A stretch of DNA of 64,000 nt from positions 42,938,187-43,002,186 of the forward strand of contig NC_046305.1 in NCBI RefSeq assembly GCF_004115265.2. The letters run 5' to 3'. The stretch is from Rhinolophus ferrumequinum. Lineage: Eukaryota > Chordata > Mammalia > Chiroptera > Rhinolophidae. Position 1 is the stretch's first letter; each line of letters starts with the position of its first letter. The notes under the pieces were generated by a model, which saw nothing but the letters and a program-made list of their open reading frames with translations, ran no database searches and was not told where the DNA came from. The position numbers and the translations under genes were made by a program. Shown here piece by piece: positions 32,339 through 45,510 of this stretch.

Positions 32339-32513
32339 ATTTAAAAGTTATATGTGATTTTTCACTATGTGGAGGGGGGTTGTTACCCCTAACATTCCCA
32401 CTCTCCTACTGCATTGTTCAAGAGTCAGCTGTATAATCCTTTTACTCTCGTAATACATCCTAGCATCCTTTGGTACTAATGTTGCTCAGAAATACTGTAA
32501 AATGCTGCCCTAA
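32339..32513 (+). repeat. 175-bp direct repeat, copy B (ATP5PB intron 5)
   Basis: Partner of 30506-30680 in the same orientation, 1.83 kb away, with ATP5PB exons 4 and 5 between them. Only the right end of the MER8-like element is present here, so copy B is the derived one by structure. At the transposon end its bases 'ttgttcaagagtcag' are nearer to the family consensus than those of copy A. Confidence 0.9.
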
Positions 32514-32757
32514 TTCTAATAAAATTAGAATTATTACTCTAAAATTAGAAAGAATAAAAGAGCACATTTTGGATCCACACAAACATCTTTAGGAATATGT
32601 TCAAGTATTTTATTGTTTTTCACTTTGAGCCCAATATGTTATCCCTGATATTTAAAATGAGATGTCCTGTATTGCAATTTTATGTTATAGAAGCACCTCT
32701 AAGTGGAAAATGAGATGCTAAGGTCAAGTCAGTATCTGAACCATTAAGGCTCTAAGC

Positions 32758-32945
32758 CAGTATTTCTTAGTGTGGTCTCAGTACCACGTGCGCATGGTCG
32801 TCTGGTGTCTGGTGTAGGTTTTGGGCCCATTGCAAGCCTGTGGAATCAGACAGAACCTCTGCTGGGAGCCACCCAAGAATCCGTATTTTTAAAAACAAGA
32901 TCTCTAAAGATCTTAAGCGCATGAATGTTTGAAAACCTCAGAAAA
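32758..32945 (+). mobile_element. MER5A-like hAT-Charlie MITE
   Basis: Begins 'agccagtatttcttagtgtg', has a 'gtggaatcagacagaacctc' core and 'ccgtatttttaaaaacaaga', ending 'gtttgaaaacctc'. Diverged. Confidence 0.6.
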
Positions 32946-33089
32946 TTTTAAAACTTGTTTTTCGTGCGTATTTAGGTTACAACCAGAGAATACTTTCTGC
33001 CTCATATGTAATATGTACACAAACGAAATCTGGCTTTTGAAGATGTAGCTCTTTCAAAAGAATCAAGTGATAGTTGTTTAAGTTTTTAT

Positions 33090-34690
33090 TTATTTATGAA
33101 ACATGTATTTAATAGGTATTTGTTGAGTTCTTCCTGTGTGGAGACACCAGTCAAGGCAGGCACTGGGAATACAGAGAGAACAAAAGAAAGTCCGTCTTCA
33201 TGGAGTCTGCTAGCCAAGGTTTGAGAGGACAGAAAAAAAATTGAGCAGGCGTGGTAATAAGTGCTCTATGTAACATAAACTGGAGTGAAAGGAAAAGAGA
33301 TTTTAGGAGGGAGTTACTCTTTTTATTGAACAGTCTAGAAAGGCCGCTAACGTGATATTTGAACAGAAACCTGAAGAAGTAATGGGGTAAGCTGTGTGGA
33401 TTTCTGGGGAAATAGTATTCTAGGCAGAAGGAAGAACAATTGCAAGGGCCCTAAACTTGGAAGCTTGCTTGGTATAGTCAAGGAAAAGTAAGGAGGCCAG
33501 TGTAGTCCAAGTGGAATGGGTGAGGTGAAGAATAAAAGCAAGCAAGGCAGAGAGCGGCCAGAGGCTAGATCATGTGAAGTTTTACAGGCTTCTGTAAAAA
33601 CTTGGACTTGTATTCTGAATGAGAGTCATTGAAGCCTTTAGAGGAGTGATAGGATCTCACCTACGTTTTGAAAGGTCACTCTGATTGCCTTGTTGCAAAT
33701 AGCCTTTGGTCTTGTGTGCATCGGTTTGAAATGCCTGTGAGTTAGCAAAGTAGATTAGTTGGGTAGACCATTGAATATATGCCTCTGGAATTGATGGGGG
33801 AGAATTCCAGTCTGGAGATTTGGGAGTCATGAGCTTACAGGTGGCACTTAAAGCCGCAAGTCTGGAACATGAGGGCAAAGACAGGTGAAAACAAGGACTA
33901 TTTCAATTTGTAGTTGCCCTATTTATGTTCAAGGAGTAAAGGGCCTAAGAATTTGCCATTGGATTTAGCTACATGGAGGTTCTTGGTGACCTTGGTGAGG
34001 GCTCTTTTCGTGAATTGGAGTAGGTTGAAGAAAAAAGTGGAAGGAAAGACATTGGAGTCAGTACAGACAACTGTCAAAATTGTCTAGGAGTTTTACTGTA
34101 ATGGTGGGCAAAGAAATTAGTAGCTAGGATGGGAGGATGTAGGAATTGAGAGAGTTTTTTTTAAAGATGCAAAGTATGTTAGCATCTGATAGAAGTTAGT
34201 AGAGAGAGCAATGAATGCAGGAAAGGGGTGGGGGGAATGTGCTGGCGTAATGTCCTGCACGGGCCAGAGGGCTTAGAATAGAACTCACAAGGCAGGAGTT
34301 GCCGTCAAAAGCGTAGACGGTTCAGCCGTAGATACAGAAAGGAAGGCCAGGGGTTCAGGCAGATTGATTTGTGTGCTGGTGGAAGTTTGTGGAAATTCTT
34401 TTATTGCTTCCTTTTCTCAGTGAAAAGGGAGGAAGGTCATTTGCTGAGTGAAAATAGTCAAGGATATATTAGAGATTTGAGGAAAATGAAGAGCAGGAGA
34501 GTGAGTGAACTAAAGAAATGTACTTAGAAGTATTAAGGGCCTACTTGAGATTAATATCTCAAGCCTTTGTATTTAACAGACCGGTAAGGAATCTCATTGC
34601 AGAATTAGAAGATGACAGTGTCCCTGTCACCATTAAGATGATGGTGAACTGGATGTAGTAGCTGATGTTGTTAGAGAAGCGGAAGAAATA
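33090..34690 (-). repeat. L2 LINE, antisense
   Basis: Reverse-complement L2 in expected order: 'gaacagaaacctgaagaagt', 'gaaggaagaacaattgcaag', 'aggaggccagtgtagtccaa', 'gctagatcatgtgaagtttt', 'tcattgaagcctttagagga'. In ATP5PB intron 5. The right edge is approximate. Confidence 0.7.
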
Positions 34691-34699
34691 AGAGGTATT

Positions 34700-35690
34700 A
34701 AAAATTAGGAAGGACAAACTTACTCTTACTTTTATAGATTACCTGGTTATATACCTAGAAAACCTGAGAGTCAACATAACCTAAAACAATAAGCAAATTC
34801 AGCAAGGTGTTTAGGTATAAAATTAATATCAAATAAACAAAATCAAAATCAGTAGCTTTCTGTTACAAATAGTCAATTAGAAAATGTACTGGAAGAAGAT
34901 GCACCTTTTAGGAAAAGATGCCTAGAAATAAACTTAACTAGAAATGTATAATTTTTTTACTTTGTAAAATATTTGTGAGGTATAAGGTTCTAAGAACCCT
35001 GTTCTTAGAATGGAAGACTACACATTATAAAGATATCGATTCTCCCTCCTTTCATCTCTAAATGTAACAACATTCCTGGAAAGAAAATATTAACAGATGG
35101 GGGTGGTGATTATTGGCCAAACTGCTTATTAAAAGAAAAAGTAAAAAAGAATATCCAGGAGTATTCTGAAAAAATGAAGTCATGAGGAACAGTCCTATCA
35201 AATACTAAAACCCATAAAACTGTAAGGAACTTGAAGTCGTGTGGTACAGTATGCGAATAGAAAGTCAGATTGACACAACAGATGCAGAGGTCTAGAGAGG
35301 TCCACAACATGGAAGGCAATTGAGACAGATGGCATTTTCATCTTAGCGGAGGAAAGACAAACGAGTACTTTTGTAGATAGTATAACGTTTGTTTCCTACC
35401 TTCTACCTCATACTGAAATAAATTTCAAATGAATTAAAGATCTTAAATAAGAACTGAAACCATAAAAAATAGAAAAAGAGAACGTGAAAAGAAATACAAT
35501 ACCCTTGGAGTTGACAAGACCTTTTTAATAAAGACAACAACATCCAGAAACTTATGTATGGTGACAGATGTTAACTAGACTCATTGTGGTAATTATTTCA
35601 CAGTATATACAAATATCAAATCATTGTTTTATACCTGAAGTTAATACAATGTATGTTAATTATATCTCAATAATAAAAATGTGGAAACCA
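34700..35690 (+). mobile_element. L1 LINE fragment (ORF2 end and 3' UTR)
   Basis: Contains ORF2-like text 'ggtataaaattaatatcaaa' and 'gcctagaaataaacttaact'. It ends with 'tgtatgttaattatatctca' and 'ataataaaaatgtgg', a known L1 terminus. Old and patchy; in ATP5PB intron 5. Confidence 0.7.
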
Positions 35691-36114
35691 CAGGAGGAAA
35701 AGTTGTTGGATTGATCTCATAAAAATTTAAAAATTTTACATGTAAAAATACCAGAAACAAAGTTAAATGACAAGCTGGGAGGAATACACGCATTCCATGT
35801 GACACAAAAGGGTAGTTACCTTAAGAGAGCCCAAGATCCCAATAGAAAACTAGGCATAGGATATGGACAATTCATAAAGACATAAGTAAATGTAAATGGC
35901 TTCTAAATATGAAAATTTTCTCCATAGAGAATGACAATTAAAAGTGATTTTTTTTCCTGCTTATCAGAATAGTGGGAAGTAAAAAGTTTTGTAAACAAAA
36001 AGTCAGGGTTCGAAGTAACACATTTGTGTTGCTGGTAGGAGAATGAAGTGGTAGTTTTTCTGAGGATTTTGGAAACGTTAATCATAATTTAAAATGGATC
36101 TTTAAGAACATGGG

Positions 36115-36325
36115 ATTTGTAGCCTGAAGTTCTTGTATTCAGAGCTTGACTTCACAAGGTTAGCTCTTTAACCTTGGACAAGTTCCTTAGCTTCTGCCTC
36201 AGTTTCTTCACTGTAAAACGGATGTAATAATAGTAACTATCCCATGGTGTGCTACGAGACCTAATTGAATGGACATATAGTTTTTAGAACACAGTAGGTA
36301 CTCAGCAGATGTTAGCTATTTGACC
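36115..36325 (+). repeat. MIR SINE
   Basis: Forward MIR: 'aaccttggacaagttcctta', 'gcctcagtttcttcactgta', 'acacagtaggtactcagcag'. Confidence 0.8.
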
Positions 36326-36329
36326 CAGC

Positions 36330-36540
36330 AAATATTCACATGTAAGTGCAAAGACATACAATATATAGCATTATTTATAGCAGAAAAAATTGGAAGCAAC
36401 CTAATTTATTAATAGAGCTTCGTTAAATAAATTATGGATTATGGGACACGATATTGTAGAATCCAATGTAACTTAAAAGTGAGGTGGGTCTACATGGCAT
36501 AATTAGTAAAAGTGATGTATGTGTGCACATACCTATATTT
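36330..36540 (+). mobile_element. L1 LINE fragment
   Basis: L1 ORF2-type sequence: 'attatttatagcagaaaaaa', then 'ttggaagcaacctaatttat' and 'taaataaattatggattatg'. Confidence 0.6.
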
Positions 36541-38220
36541 TGTTTATCAAATATTTCTGGGAGGGAATACAAGAAACAGGAAGTTGGTGGCCTATAGGGG
36601 GTGGGGCCGGAGGAGACTCGCTGCTGTATATATTTAAAAAGAATTTTGCATAAAATGCAAGAAAGGTGGGGTATTGTAACTGGCAGAATCCTCAGAGTGG
36701 GAGTGATCCTTCAACTATGCAAATACTTTTCCTCGTTCTTGATTTTGCTTCAGAATAACATTGCTATGGCGTTGGAGGTTACTTACCGGGACCGGCTGCA
36801 TAGAGTATACAGGGAGGTAAAGAATCGCCTGGACTATCAGATCGCTGTGCAGAATATGATGCGTCGAAAGGAACAAGAGCACATGATAAACTGGGTGGAG
36901 AAGCATGTGGTACAGAGCATCTCTGCACAGCAGGTACGGGGTGTTTAAAGCTTCTGGAGCTGGCTCGGTGTCTGGCAAGCATCTGCTGATGGCTCTGTTA
37001 GAATATGAATAGGCAAGGATTCCTTAGCAAGAGACAGTGGGGTGGCCCTGGTTCATTTTTCTGGATAGTGGTAACCTAGAAAAGGCTGCATTACTGCCAT
37101 GGTGGCTTTCCTCCTCAAAGCTTGGTTAAGGGTCTCTGACCTCATAGGTTAAAAGAGTAGAGAGATTGTTCAAAACACTGGTTGTGGCAGACTTGTGTTC
37201 CAGTTCCATCATTTGGGAGAAACATTAACCAACATACTTAATTTCTCTGTAAAACATAGAGCCCATTCCATTCCTAATTCTGTGATTTTCATTCCATTTC
37301 TTCTTCCCAGCTGTCTGATTTATGGGTCTTGAACAGAAAATAAATGTTTTCTATTATTTACCTAAACTTTATTTCCTTTTTAAAAAATTGATGTTTTCTA
37401 TTTATTTATGTCATTGTTTCTTTCCCGGATATACAATATACTTAATACATTATTTTTAATAAACTATCTTTTACATAAAAATATGCTTATTTAAGAAACT
37501 TGGAAAATACAAAAAAGTTTAAAAATTCTTTTCATTCTTAACGCGTCTGTATTATGATGTTTGTTAGGTTGGTATTTTTCAAGCAGCTGTTAGCTGTACA
37601 AGCTAACATCGATGGTACATGGTTACAGGAGTATCTGGCTTTGAACTCTGTAGGTTTCACTCATAAAAGCTATGAGCCAGGGGATTTTGACTAATTCCCT
37701 GGATTTGCTTAAAATAAATTGCATCTCCCCTTGTTAAATAGTTAAATAAATTCTACTAGTCTATCATACTAAGCTAGTAACTCATTTTGAGATTGTGTAG
37801 GAACTTCAAGGTCTTGTAGGATGGATCCTTTAGAATTATGGTGTTTATACCTGTGATTTGGAAAGATCTAACCAGATTTCTCTTTCCTTATCGCAGGAAA
37901 AGGAGACAATTGCCAAGTGCATTGCAGATCTAAAGCTGCTTGCAAAGAAGGCCCAAGCACAGCCAGTTATGTAAACGCAGCTATGCCGATTGAGACAGCT
38001 AGAAACAGTTGACTGACTAAATGGAAACTATGTGACAAAGTCTTTCTGTATTGCGGCCTGCTGAAGTTACACTTTACCCTTCTTAAAAATGAAATGCTTG
38101 AGTTTCATATAGTGAAAGAATTAAAACAAACAATCTATTGGCCAGTGAGATGTTTCTTGTCCTTCTTGCTCTGTATTTTGAGATGTTCCATAATCACTTT
38201 TGAATAAGCAGTTTGCTCTT

Positions 38221-38226
38221 AATAAA
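38221..38226 (+). terminator. ATP5PB: ATP5PB polyadenylation signal
   Basis: AATAAA lies 247 bases after the ATP5PB stop codon, in line with a short 3' untranslated region. Another AATAAA at about 38292 could serve as an alternative. Confidence 0.7.
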
Positions 38227-41025
38227 ATTTGGTACCTGACTAAAGACTACCAAGTTATGGTTTAAATTTGTAATTAATTTTACCATCTTGCAATAAACTG
38301 ACAATTGAAACAAGATTTTTCAAATTGCATAGTTTTCTCAAATATTTCAACCTTGGTCATGTGGGTAAAAATTAAAGATGTCATTGAACTGATAACCTTG
38401 TTTATGAGACTGTTAGTGGTAAGCTATTTCTGGCTAACTGATTATGGGAAATTTAAAGCTTTTTAGTATTAAAATAAGGAAATATTGTATATCAAATTAT
38501 CATTGACTTTATCATTATTTTAGTAGTATGTCTATAGAAAATATGGACTCAACGTGTTGTAAAATCACTCTTAAGAATCCAGCAGCTAAATGGGAAAATT
38601 CTGCCCGCCCTTAGGTTTGTTTACATTTAATTCTCCCATACTTGAAGGATTTATTTACCTGTATACAAGTGGACAACTTACATGGTAGGAAATATTTGAA
38701 AATATGCATCATGGGTAATTGCTATTTTCATTGATTGCCTAGGATTTTAACTTACGTAACAATCATTTGGGTAAATATTTATTGATGGCTATGTATTCAT
38801 CTATAGAAATCAGGGTGGCATCTTCATTGTTACTTAACAGATTTTGATAGGGACAACGGTGTCACCACATTATTCATTTAACAATTGTAAACACCTAGTT
38901 TATACAAAGCACCATCCTGCGCTGATCATATGGAGATGAAAGTCCCTACCTCAGAGAGTTAAAAATCTGCTGGAAAGGCCGTAGGATGTATGATACAATA
39001 CAGACTACGGATGACAACGGTGAGCTTTGACAATAGGACGAATAACTATCAGCATTCAATCAGAGGAACAACTGCTATTAATAGATACGTGTTTATATAT
39101 AAGGGATTTGACTTGATGCTCTTGTGGGAGCTGATTAAGCAGTCTAAGGCTGTTACCTTTGTTTCTGATACAGGAGCGGGAAGTCCACAGAACAGGCAGT
39201 TAAGGGAAAGTGGATGTAAAGTGGGAGAGGGTAGGAATGAGGAAATCACAAGCACAAACAGATCCTTGTCAGTTTTTATTACCTCTGACCTTGATTGTCC
39301 TGCAAAACTCCAGGCCCTTTATCACACACACACCTACACCAAAGATTCAGAGAAGCTGAAGGCCTATCCAGAGAAAGGCTGGGAAGTTGCAGCCCCTGCC
39401 ACAGCGGGGGAGCCAACATCCCAACAACATGCATGAGTTACAAAATAGTTGCTGCTTCACATCTGCCCTCTACAATTGCTCAAGAATCTCTTGTGGCTCA
39501 CTCTTCCTAGAACAGGGAAGAGAATTCTGGAAAGTGTAGTTCAGCCTAACCAAGTTGACAATATTACGAACCACAGCTATCCTATCCAATGTTAAGCTGA
39601 ATGAGTAACTTAATCCTAGTCCCAAGAAGTCATTGAAAGCATCCAGTAAAACATGGAGAGAGCAGAAAGGCGACAGGTCAGAAAAGAAGTCGTGGCTGAG
39701 CTGGTATTTGAAAGGCAGTTAATCAAAGAGGAGGGGGTTTAGAGCCCAGCAGATGGAGCAGTGTTTGTGATTGTAGAGAAGCCAGTGTAGGAGAGGCACG
39801 TTTTTAAACTCTCAAGAAGTTAATTGAGAGTGAAATATAAATCATAAGGAGTTACATGATGTTAGGGTCCCTAAATGCTATGCTTAGAAGTTAGATTTCG
39901 TTCTGAGGACAAGAATGCCGATGAGAAAGCCCTTAAGCAGAGGAATGATGAGATGCTTGTTTCAGAAAAATCACTAGCAACAATAGAGGGTGGTTTGGAG
40001 AGAGGATGTTGGCTAAAGGGCATTGAAGGCCTCAATTAAAGGCCTTGGCGTTGTGGATGGAAAGGAAGGAATGAGGAGAGATACTAAAGGCAATAGTAGG
40101 ACGGGTGCGGAGAATATGGAGCAAGGGATGCATTAAGTTGACTCACAGGTTTCTTGCTTGAGAGAAAAAAAAGGGAGGTGCCATTCACCATGATTCAGAA
40201 TATAGGAGGAACTGTGTTTCAGGAAAAAGAAGAGAGCTAAGTACAGAGCCATGAAAGAACGTCAGTGTTGGAGGAATGACAGAGAGAAGATTTTACGAAA
40301 GAGGGACTGGCCAGGCGGAGGAGGAAAACCAGAGAGAGGAGTGTCATGAAATCAAGAGAGTGGAGTTTCCTGTCGGAAGAGCCGGTTTTAGGGAGATAAA
40401 GAGGACTGAAAGTACCCATAGAGTTCATTCTTGTAGCTTGGAGGGCTTTGGTGGCCCTTCCTCGCATAATTTTGGTTGAATGGCAGGGGCAGAAGATAGA
40501 CGTGAGTCGTGTTCAAGGATTGAAAGGGAGTATGCAGAATAATTTCCAGAGCACTGCTCACCCCGGTAGATACGAGATAGTAAACTGGAGGGAGCCAAAG
40601 GTCGACTCGAGGGAAGGTTGTTTTAAGATGAGAGAGGCTTGAACAAATAATAGCAGTGAAGTAAAAGCCAATAAAACGAAGCTAACACAAAGATAACAGT
40701 GAAACAAGACAGATGTAGTAAAATCCTTGAGCTGGAGAAGGATATTCAGGTGACAAGTGGAAGGATTAGCCTCCACCTAAAGGGAAACTTCTCCCATTGA
40801 AACTAGAAAGGTAAAGACGGACTTCGAAAGAACGAAGTTTTTCAGTGAGGAAACGGGAAGTTCATTTGCCAATCATAAGAAGCACACTATGTGTCAGTCA
40901 CTGCTCAGAACGAGGGCTGGTAACACAACACAGTGTCTGTCTGTCCAGAGAACTCACAGCCTAGCAATCTAGACATTGAACAATGTTTGTTCCTAAGGTT
41001 AAAACTGGAGCGACAGGGGCACCTA

Positions 41026-41233
41026 CAGAGGGTGCCAAAAAAAGGTATACATATTTTAAGAAAGGAAAAAACTTAAAATTGTAATACAATGGATGACGCT
41101 GGCATTCATTTGATGAACGCCATCTTTTGAGCGAACGTCATACTACACATTGCTGTCGTAATTCAATTCAACTTCAAAAAGTAATACATAGATAACATCT
41201 CTTAAAATGTGTGTATTTTTTTGGCACCCCCGG
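41026..41233. mobile_element. Mariner-like MITE, 208 bp
   Basis: Inverted ends share GGTGCCAAAAAAA followed by an A/T-rich stretch ending ATTTTAAGA (left from 41026; right read as reverse complement from 41233). A TA lies directly outside each end (41024-41025 and 41234-41235), as Tc1/mariner insertion requires. No transposase frame fits in 208 bases, so it is non-autonomous. It splits an antisense L2, hence is younger than that L2. Confidence 0.85.
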
Positions 41234-41556
41234 TATAATAAGTGAATTTAGGAGATCATGAAAGGCCTTCTGGAACAAATTATATTTAAATTGATATCGG
41301 AAGCATGGGGAGATGGTAAAACAGGGAACAGCTTGTACAGAGACCCTGAGATGAGAAAGCGCATGGCACCTTGAAAAACACCACTGGAGCATAGGAAAGG
41401 AAGGGAGGTGGCAGAGGATAATGCTGGAGAAGTAGATTGCCTAGATCACGCAGGTTTATGACCTTTCTGGCCATATTGGAGAATTTTATTTTAAAAGAAT
41501 GGGAAGCCAGGAAAAAGATTTTAAGTGGAGGAAGGTATGGGTAATGTATTACAGTA

Positions 41557-41690
41557 GCAGTCCCCAAACTGTTTCTCTAAAGGGCCAGATAGTAATAATT
41601 TAGACTCTGCAAGCCACATACGTCTCCGTTGCATATTTGTCTCGTATGTTTTGTTGTGTGTGTGTGTGTTTTATTTTTTACAACTCTGAT
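41557..41690 (+). mobile_element. hAT-like MITE fragment
   Basis: Starts 'cagtagcagtccccaaactg', then 'ctaaagggccagatagtaat' and 'gactctgcaagccacatacg', the opening of an old hAT-type MITE. The far end is missing. It lies within antisense L2 sequence. Confidence 0.6.
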
Positions 41691-42579
41691 CCTTGAAAGA
41701 CAGTAGAAGAAAGTAAGAATGGGTGGCAAAAGCAGTTAGAAAGCAATCAGATTAGTCTAGGTGGGAGCTGGTGGGGGCTTGAGAGAATGGCGATAATGAG
41801 AAAGAAGCAGATTTGACATAGATTTTAGCGTCTGAATTGTCAGGGCTTGCTTATTAGACAGGAGGAGAGTGGAGTACGAGGTTGAGAGGAGTGTGTAAAT
41901 TGTCTGCTACGTTTCTGGCTGTGGTGGTACTGTTAATTGAGAGAATGGATGAAAAGAAGCAAGTTTCAAGGGAGAAGGTACTGTATTCAGTTTTATTTTT
42001 GAATATGAGTACGTATTGAATATTGAATATATGAAAATGAGTGAATTGGATGGCCATGTGGTGACATGTAGGAAATGAGCTTAAGTTCTGGTAAAAGTTA
42101 TGGCTAGGAACATAAATGAAGTCATCAGTAGTATAGAGGTAGCAGAACAGGGAACAGCTTTCCTCTCCTAGGAAAACAGTATAGAGTGAGAAGAGAAGGC
42201 TGTCTCAGATTGGAGAGAGCAGGCAAAGGAGGAAAGTCTGACATGGAAACTGAGGCTAAGAGGTCAAGTAAAGATAAGGACAAGATGTGCCCGTTTGACT
42301 CAACAACAGCAGGGCTGTTGCTTCTCTTCCTTTTTTGTTCAGAAGTATGGCTGTAAAGAGAAGGACAAAAATGAAGGTGACTTTGAGGGCCTGTGGGCAG
42401 ACAGGCTCCAGTGGGCAGCCAGTAAAAAGCTGGGACTGTCCGCTGAAAGGAAATGAATCTGTCCAACAAATGGAGGAACTTTGGATCCATCACACCCGTC
42501 TGCCCTCCTCTTCTTCCCCAAGGCCATTGCCTCAGATCATTGCCTGTTTCTTGTCTGGAACTCGGCAGCACTAAAGGAC

Positions 42580-45510
42580 CCCCCACCCGCTTGCTGGCCC
42601 CTCCCCAGTCCTTCCTACACTGTTGTCCACACCCAAATGTGATGGTTACTCCTCTTCAGCAGTCTCTCCACTGCCTCTGAGGTGGAGTTTGTTTAGGGTC
42701 CACCATCATCTGGCCTTGCCTTTCTCTCCAGCTTTTTTTCTTCCTCTTCCATCCCCACCCTCATACCCCAGAGTCCCGGCAATGATGAAATATTCGCATT
42801 TTCCTGAACATGACAAAGCATGCCTTTGCTCACGCAGTCCCTCTGCCTAGAATACACTTCCTTCCTCTCTCTGCCTAGAAAATGTGACTCATCTTTGAAG
42901 GCCACTCAAACGCCATCTCCTCCATGATGCTTTTCGTTGATACTCACTGTCCCTTCTTATTGTGTAACCTGAGCCCTTTCCGTTTTGGGCCCCACTCCTT
43001 CCAGTACAGATGCCCAATGTAGCATTGTCACGCGGGACGTCATGCGCGGTCTCAGCGCCCGCTCCCCACGCAAGAACACAGGACATGGTGAGGCCAAAAA
43101 GGAACACCCACGGAGCCATAAGTAGGGGAGTCATACCACTGTAGTCTCACTGGAGGCTGGATTCCCACAACGTGAGACCTGCTGTCCGCTTTTCTGCCCA
43201 CTGACTGACTCCCCTTGCTAACTGCAATCCGCGCTTGCTAGCTCAGCCACCGTCTCCTTGCTAGCCCCCCACTTTTCTGCTAGCGTAGCCACAGCAGTTA
43301 TATTAGTGGCCAATGGCTCACTGGTTACAGCTGACGGCCAACTAGCCACAGCTGATGGCCGTTTGATCACAGTCGATGGCCATTTACTACCTGAGCCAGC
43401 ACCTTTCCACGTGAGGCCGAGAGCCTGGAAACTGCACTCCTGGCTCTGTCCCCACACTCCACCCCTGCAGGGTCTCGCCTCACAATCTACGCGACAAGCG
43501 TCTTGCGCGAGGGGCCCTGTGCAAGGAGCCTTGAGGTGAAGGCAATATCCTAGAAGCATCTATAACATTTCATTACACTTCTGTACCACAGAGCGTAACA
43601 GTGTGTTTGGGACATAGTAGGTGTTCAGTAAATATCTGAATAATGCATCAATCCTGTCAATCCTCACTCTAAATCTTGAGCTACTGCTGTTTCCTTCTCT
43701 GGCTCCTCTTCTGCCTTCTACCGTTTGGTGATGTCTTTGATCACAGTCTTTGACTTTTTATCCTCCCTTGTTTCTGCTACCACTCTCCTGAATGTCTCAA
43801 ATGAATTTGCAGCCTGGTCTGCGTTACTGTTATTCCCTCCACTGGGTCACTGCAGCACGCTCTCAATCCGCCTTTTCCCGTCTATTCCCCCGCCTTCCAA
43901 TGTGTCCTCTGTCCCCCCAGTTTTAGTGATTCTTCCAGAATGCAAGTCTGATCATGTCACCTTGTTTCAATACCTTTATATAGATAAACCCACTTATAAT
44001 AGAGACAAAAGCTCAGGGGGAACTAGCCCCTTCCTGCTTCTTCAGCTTCATCCCCACCGTGCTCCATCCATAGCCCCGCAACACGCCAGTGTCACTCTCA
44101 CCCACTTCCTTGCTCTTTCAGCTATTGCCACACTGCACTTTTCGCTGGTTTGTTTGTTTGCACTTCCTACCTGGCACAGTCTTTTGAATTTTAAGGTCCT
44201 GTTACCTCTGATCGTTTCCCCACCCCACCCACCCCTGTGTTCTAGGTCTACTGGTCCGACTCACACATCAAATTTTGGCTTGTTTTCCTCTAGGAAGCCT
44301 TTCTTGGTTCCCTGTGTCATAGGCTGGGGCGGGGGGAGGGTTCCTGCTCCTTCATAGTTCACCTAATTGCTGCCATTTACCGTTTCTTTGTGTGGTAACA
44401 GCCTCCTTGACCACTTTGAAAGAAGGAAAAGGCCGTCACACGCATCCTCAGAACTTAGACGCGTACAGGGCACATAGTAAATGTTAACTAAATGATTTTG
44501 GAATGAATGAAAAAAATGAATTCTGTCAGCCACCGAGGTTCAAAAACTTGACGTAATCATTGACTCCTCCGGCTGTGCCATTCTCTGTATCTAGGTCCCA
44601 AGTCTAATAACGTCCAATCTTGTGACAGGTTTCCTGTCGGTTCCTGACCAGTCCCACTGCTCATGTGCTTATTCAATACCTGAAATATTGCCCCCCTCTC
44701 CTAGCTTATTTTCTTGTCTCTTTCTCTACCCACAATTTATCTTATATGATATGGTAGAATCTTCCTTAAAGGCCATGTTTGTCAAACCCCAATTCAAAAA
44801 CCTTTAGCGGTTCCTTATTAATACTTAAAATATATTTTTGCTTGGATTTAAAGACCTCCACAATCTGGCTAAAATCCATCCATGTAGCTATTTTCTACTT
44901 CCCACTCCCATTCTACAAACATGCTGATATCTCAGAAATACATCCCTTGAATCCCAGCAGCCAGTGCTGGGCCGGAGGCTCTCGTCCCTGTCACTCTCTC
45001 TCCCTCCATCCAGACCCCCCAAGCGCCAGGCCCAGGCCCCAGTCACAGGTCTATTTGCACAGCCTCGCCTCATCTCGCCAGCTCTGCTGGCTCTTGGCTT
45101 CCTCAAGGCCTGTGAGTTGCTCTGCCCTCTGCCAGAGTCGGTCTTCCCGAGGCTCTCGGCCTGGCCCGCTCTGCCCCGTCCTGTGGTTCTCAGTGTACCT
45201 GTCTGCTCCTTGGACGAGCCTTCCTCGGTCACCCATTTTATCTAAAGACATTCTTCCACCGGATACTCTCTCTCGGAAACGGCATTCTGCTTCTTTCCTC
45301 TGGCCTGTAACGGGACCTGTGATTAATCTGTTGTTCACTTGTTTATCGTGTCTTTTCTCAATTAGACAGTAGGCTCCATGAGGAAGGTTCCTGACTCGCT
45401 CTCTGAAATACCCACAGCACCTAGCCCACTGTATGGCCTATCGTGCTTATTTCATAAGAATGGTGATGAATATTGTGTTATGAATAAATGTTTTTACATG
45501 ATTCGCCTTC
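42580..45510 (+). repeat. Three consecutive sense L2 LINE 3' regions
   Basis: Copies about 42580-43026 plus 43550-43650 (split by an LTR), 43650-44520 and 44520-45510. Each has L2 landmarks: 'gggacatagtaggtgttcag' in the first, 'cagggcacatagtaaatgtt' with 'ttttggaatgaatgaa' in the second, 'agtaggctccatgaggaagg' in the third. Confidence 0.75.
43026..43456 (-). mobile_element. Endogenous retrovirus LTR inside L2
   Basis: Second copy of the LTR family seen at 4893-5359, same strand. The L2 into which it inserted breaks at about 43025 and resumes near 43550; GCAT occurs at both L2 break points and may be the target duplication. The 95 bases between 43457 and 43550 belong neither to the L2 nor to the shared LTR part. 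No internal retroviral genes are present; a fossil. Confidence 0.6.

Larger units (their letters stand above)
39640..42300 (-). repeat. L2 LINE copies, antisense, with nested insertions
   Basis: Reverse-complement L2 blocks recur: 'gctgagctggtatttgaaag', 'agaccctgagatgagaaagc', 'gatcacgcaggtttatgacc', 'ggatgttggctaaagggcat'. A mariner-like MITE (41026-41233) and an hAT-like fragment (about 41557-41690) interrupt one copy, which resumes on the far side of each. Borders of the separate copies are uncertain. Confidence 0.6.

Noticed and set aside
43725-45372. Open frames of 197 and 210 codons on the plus strand.
   Set aside because: They track C-rich L2 3' sequence, have no start context or family features, and overlap frames on both strands.
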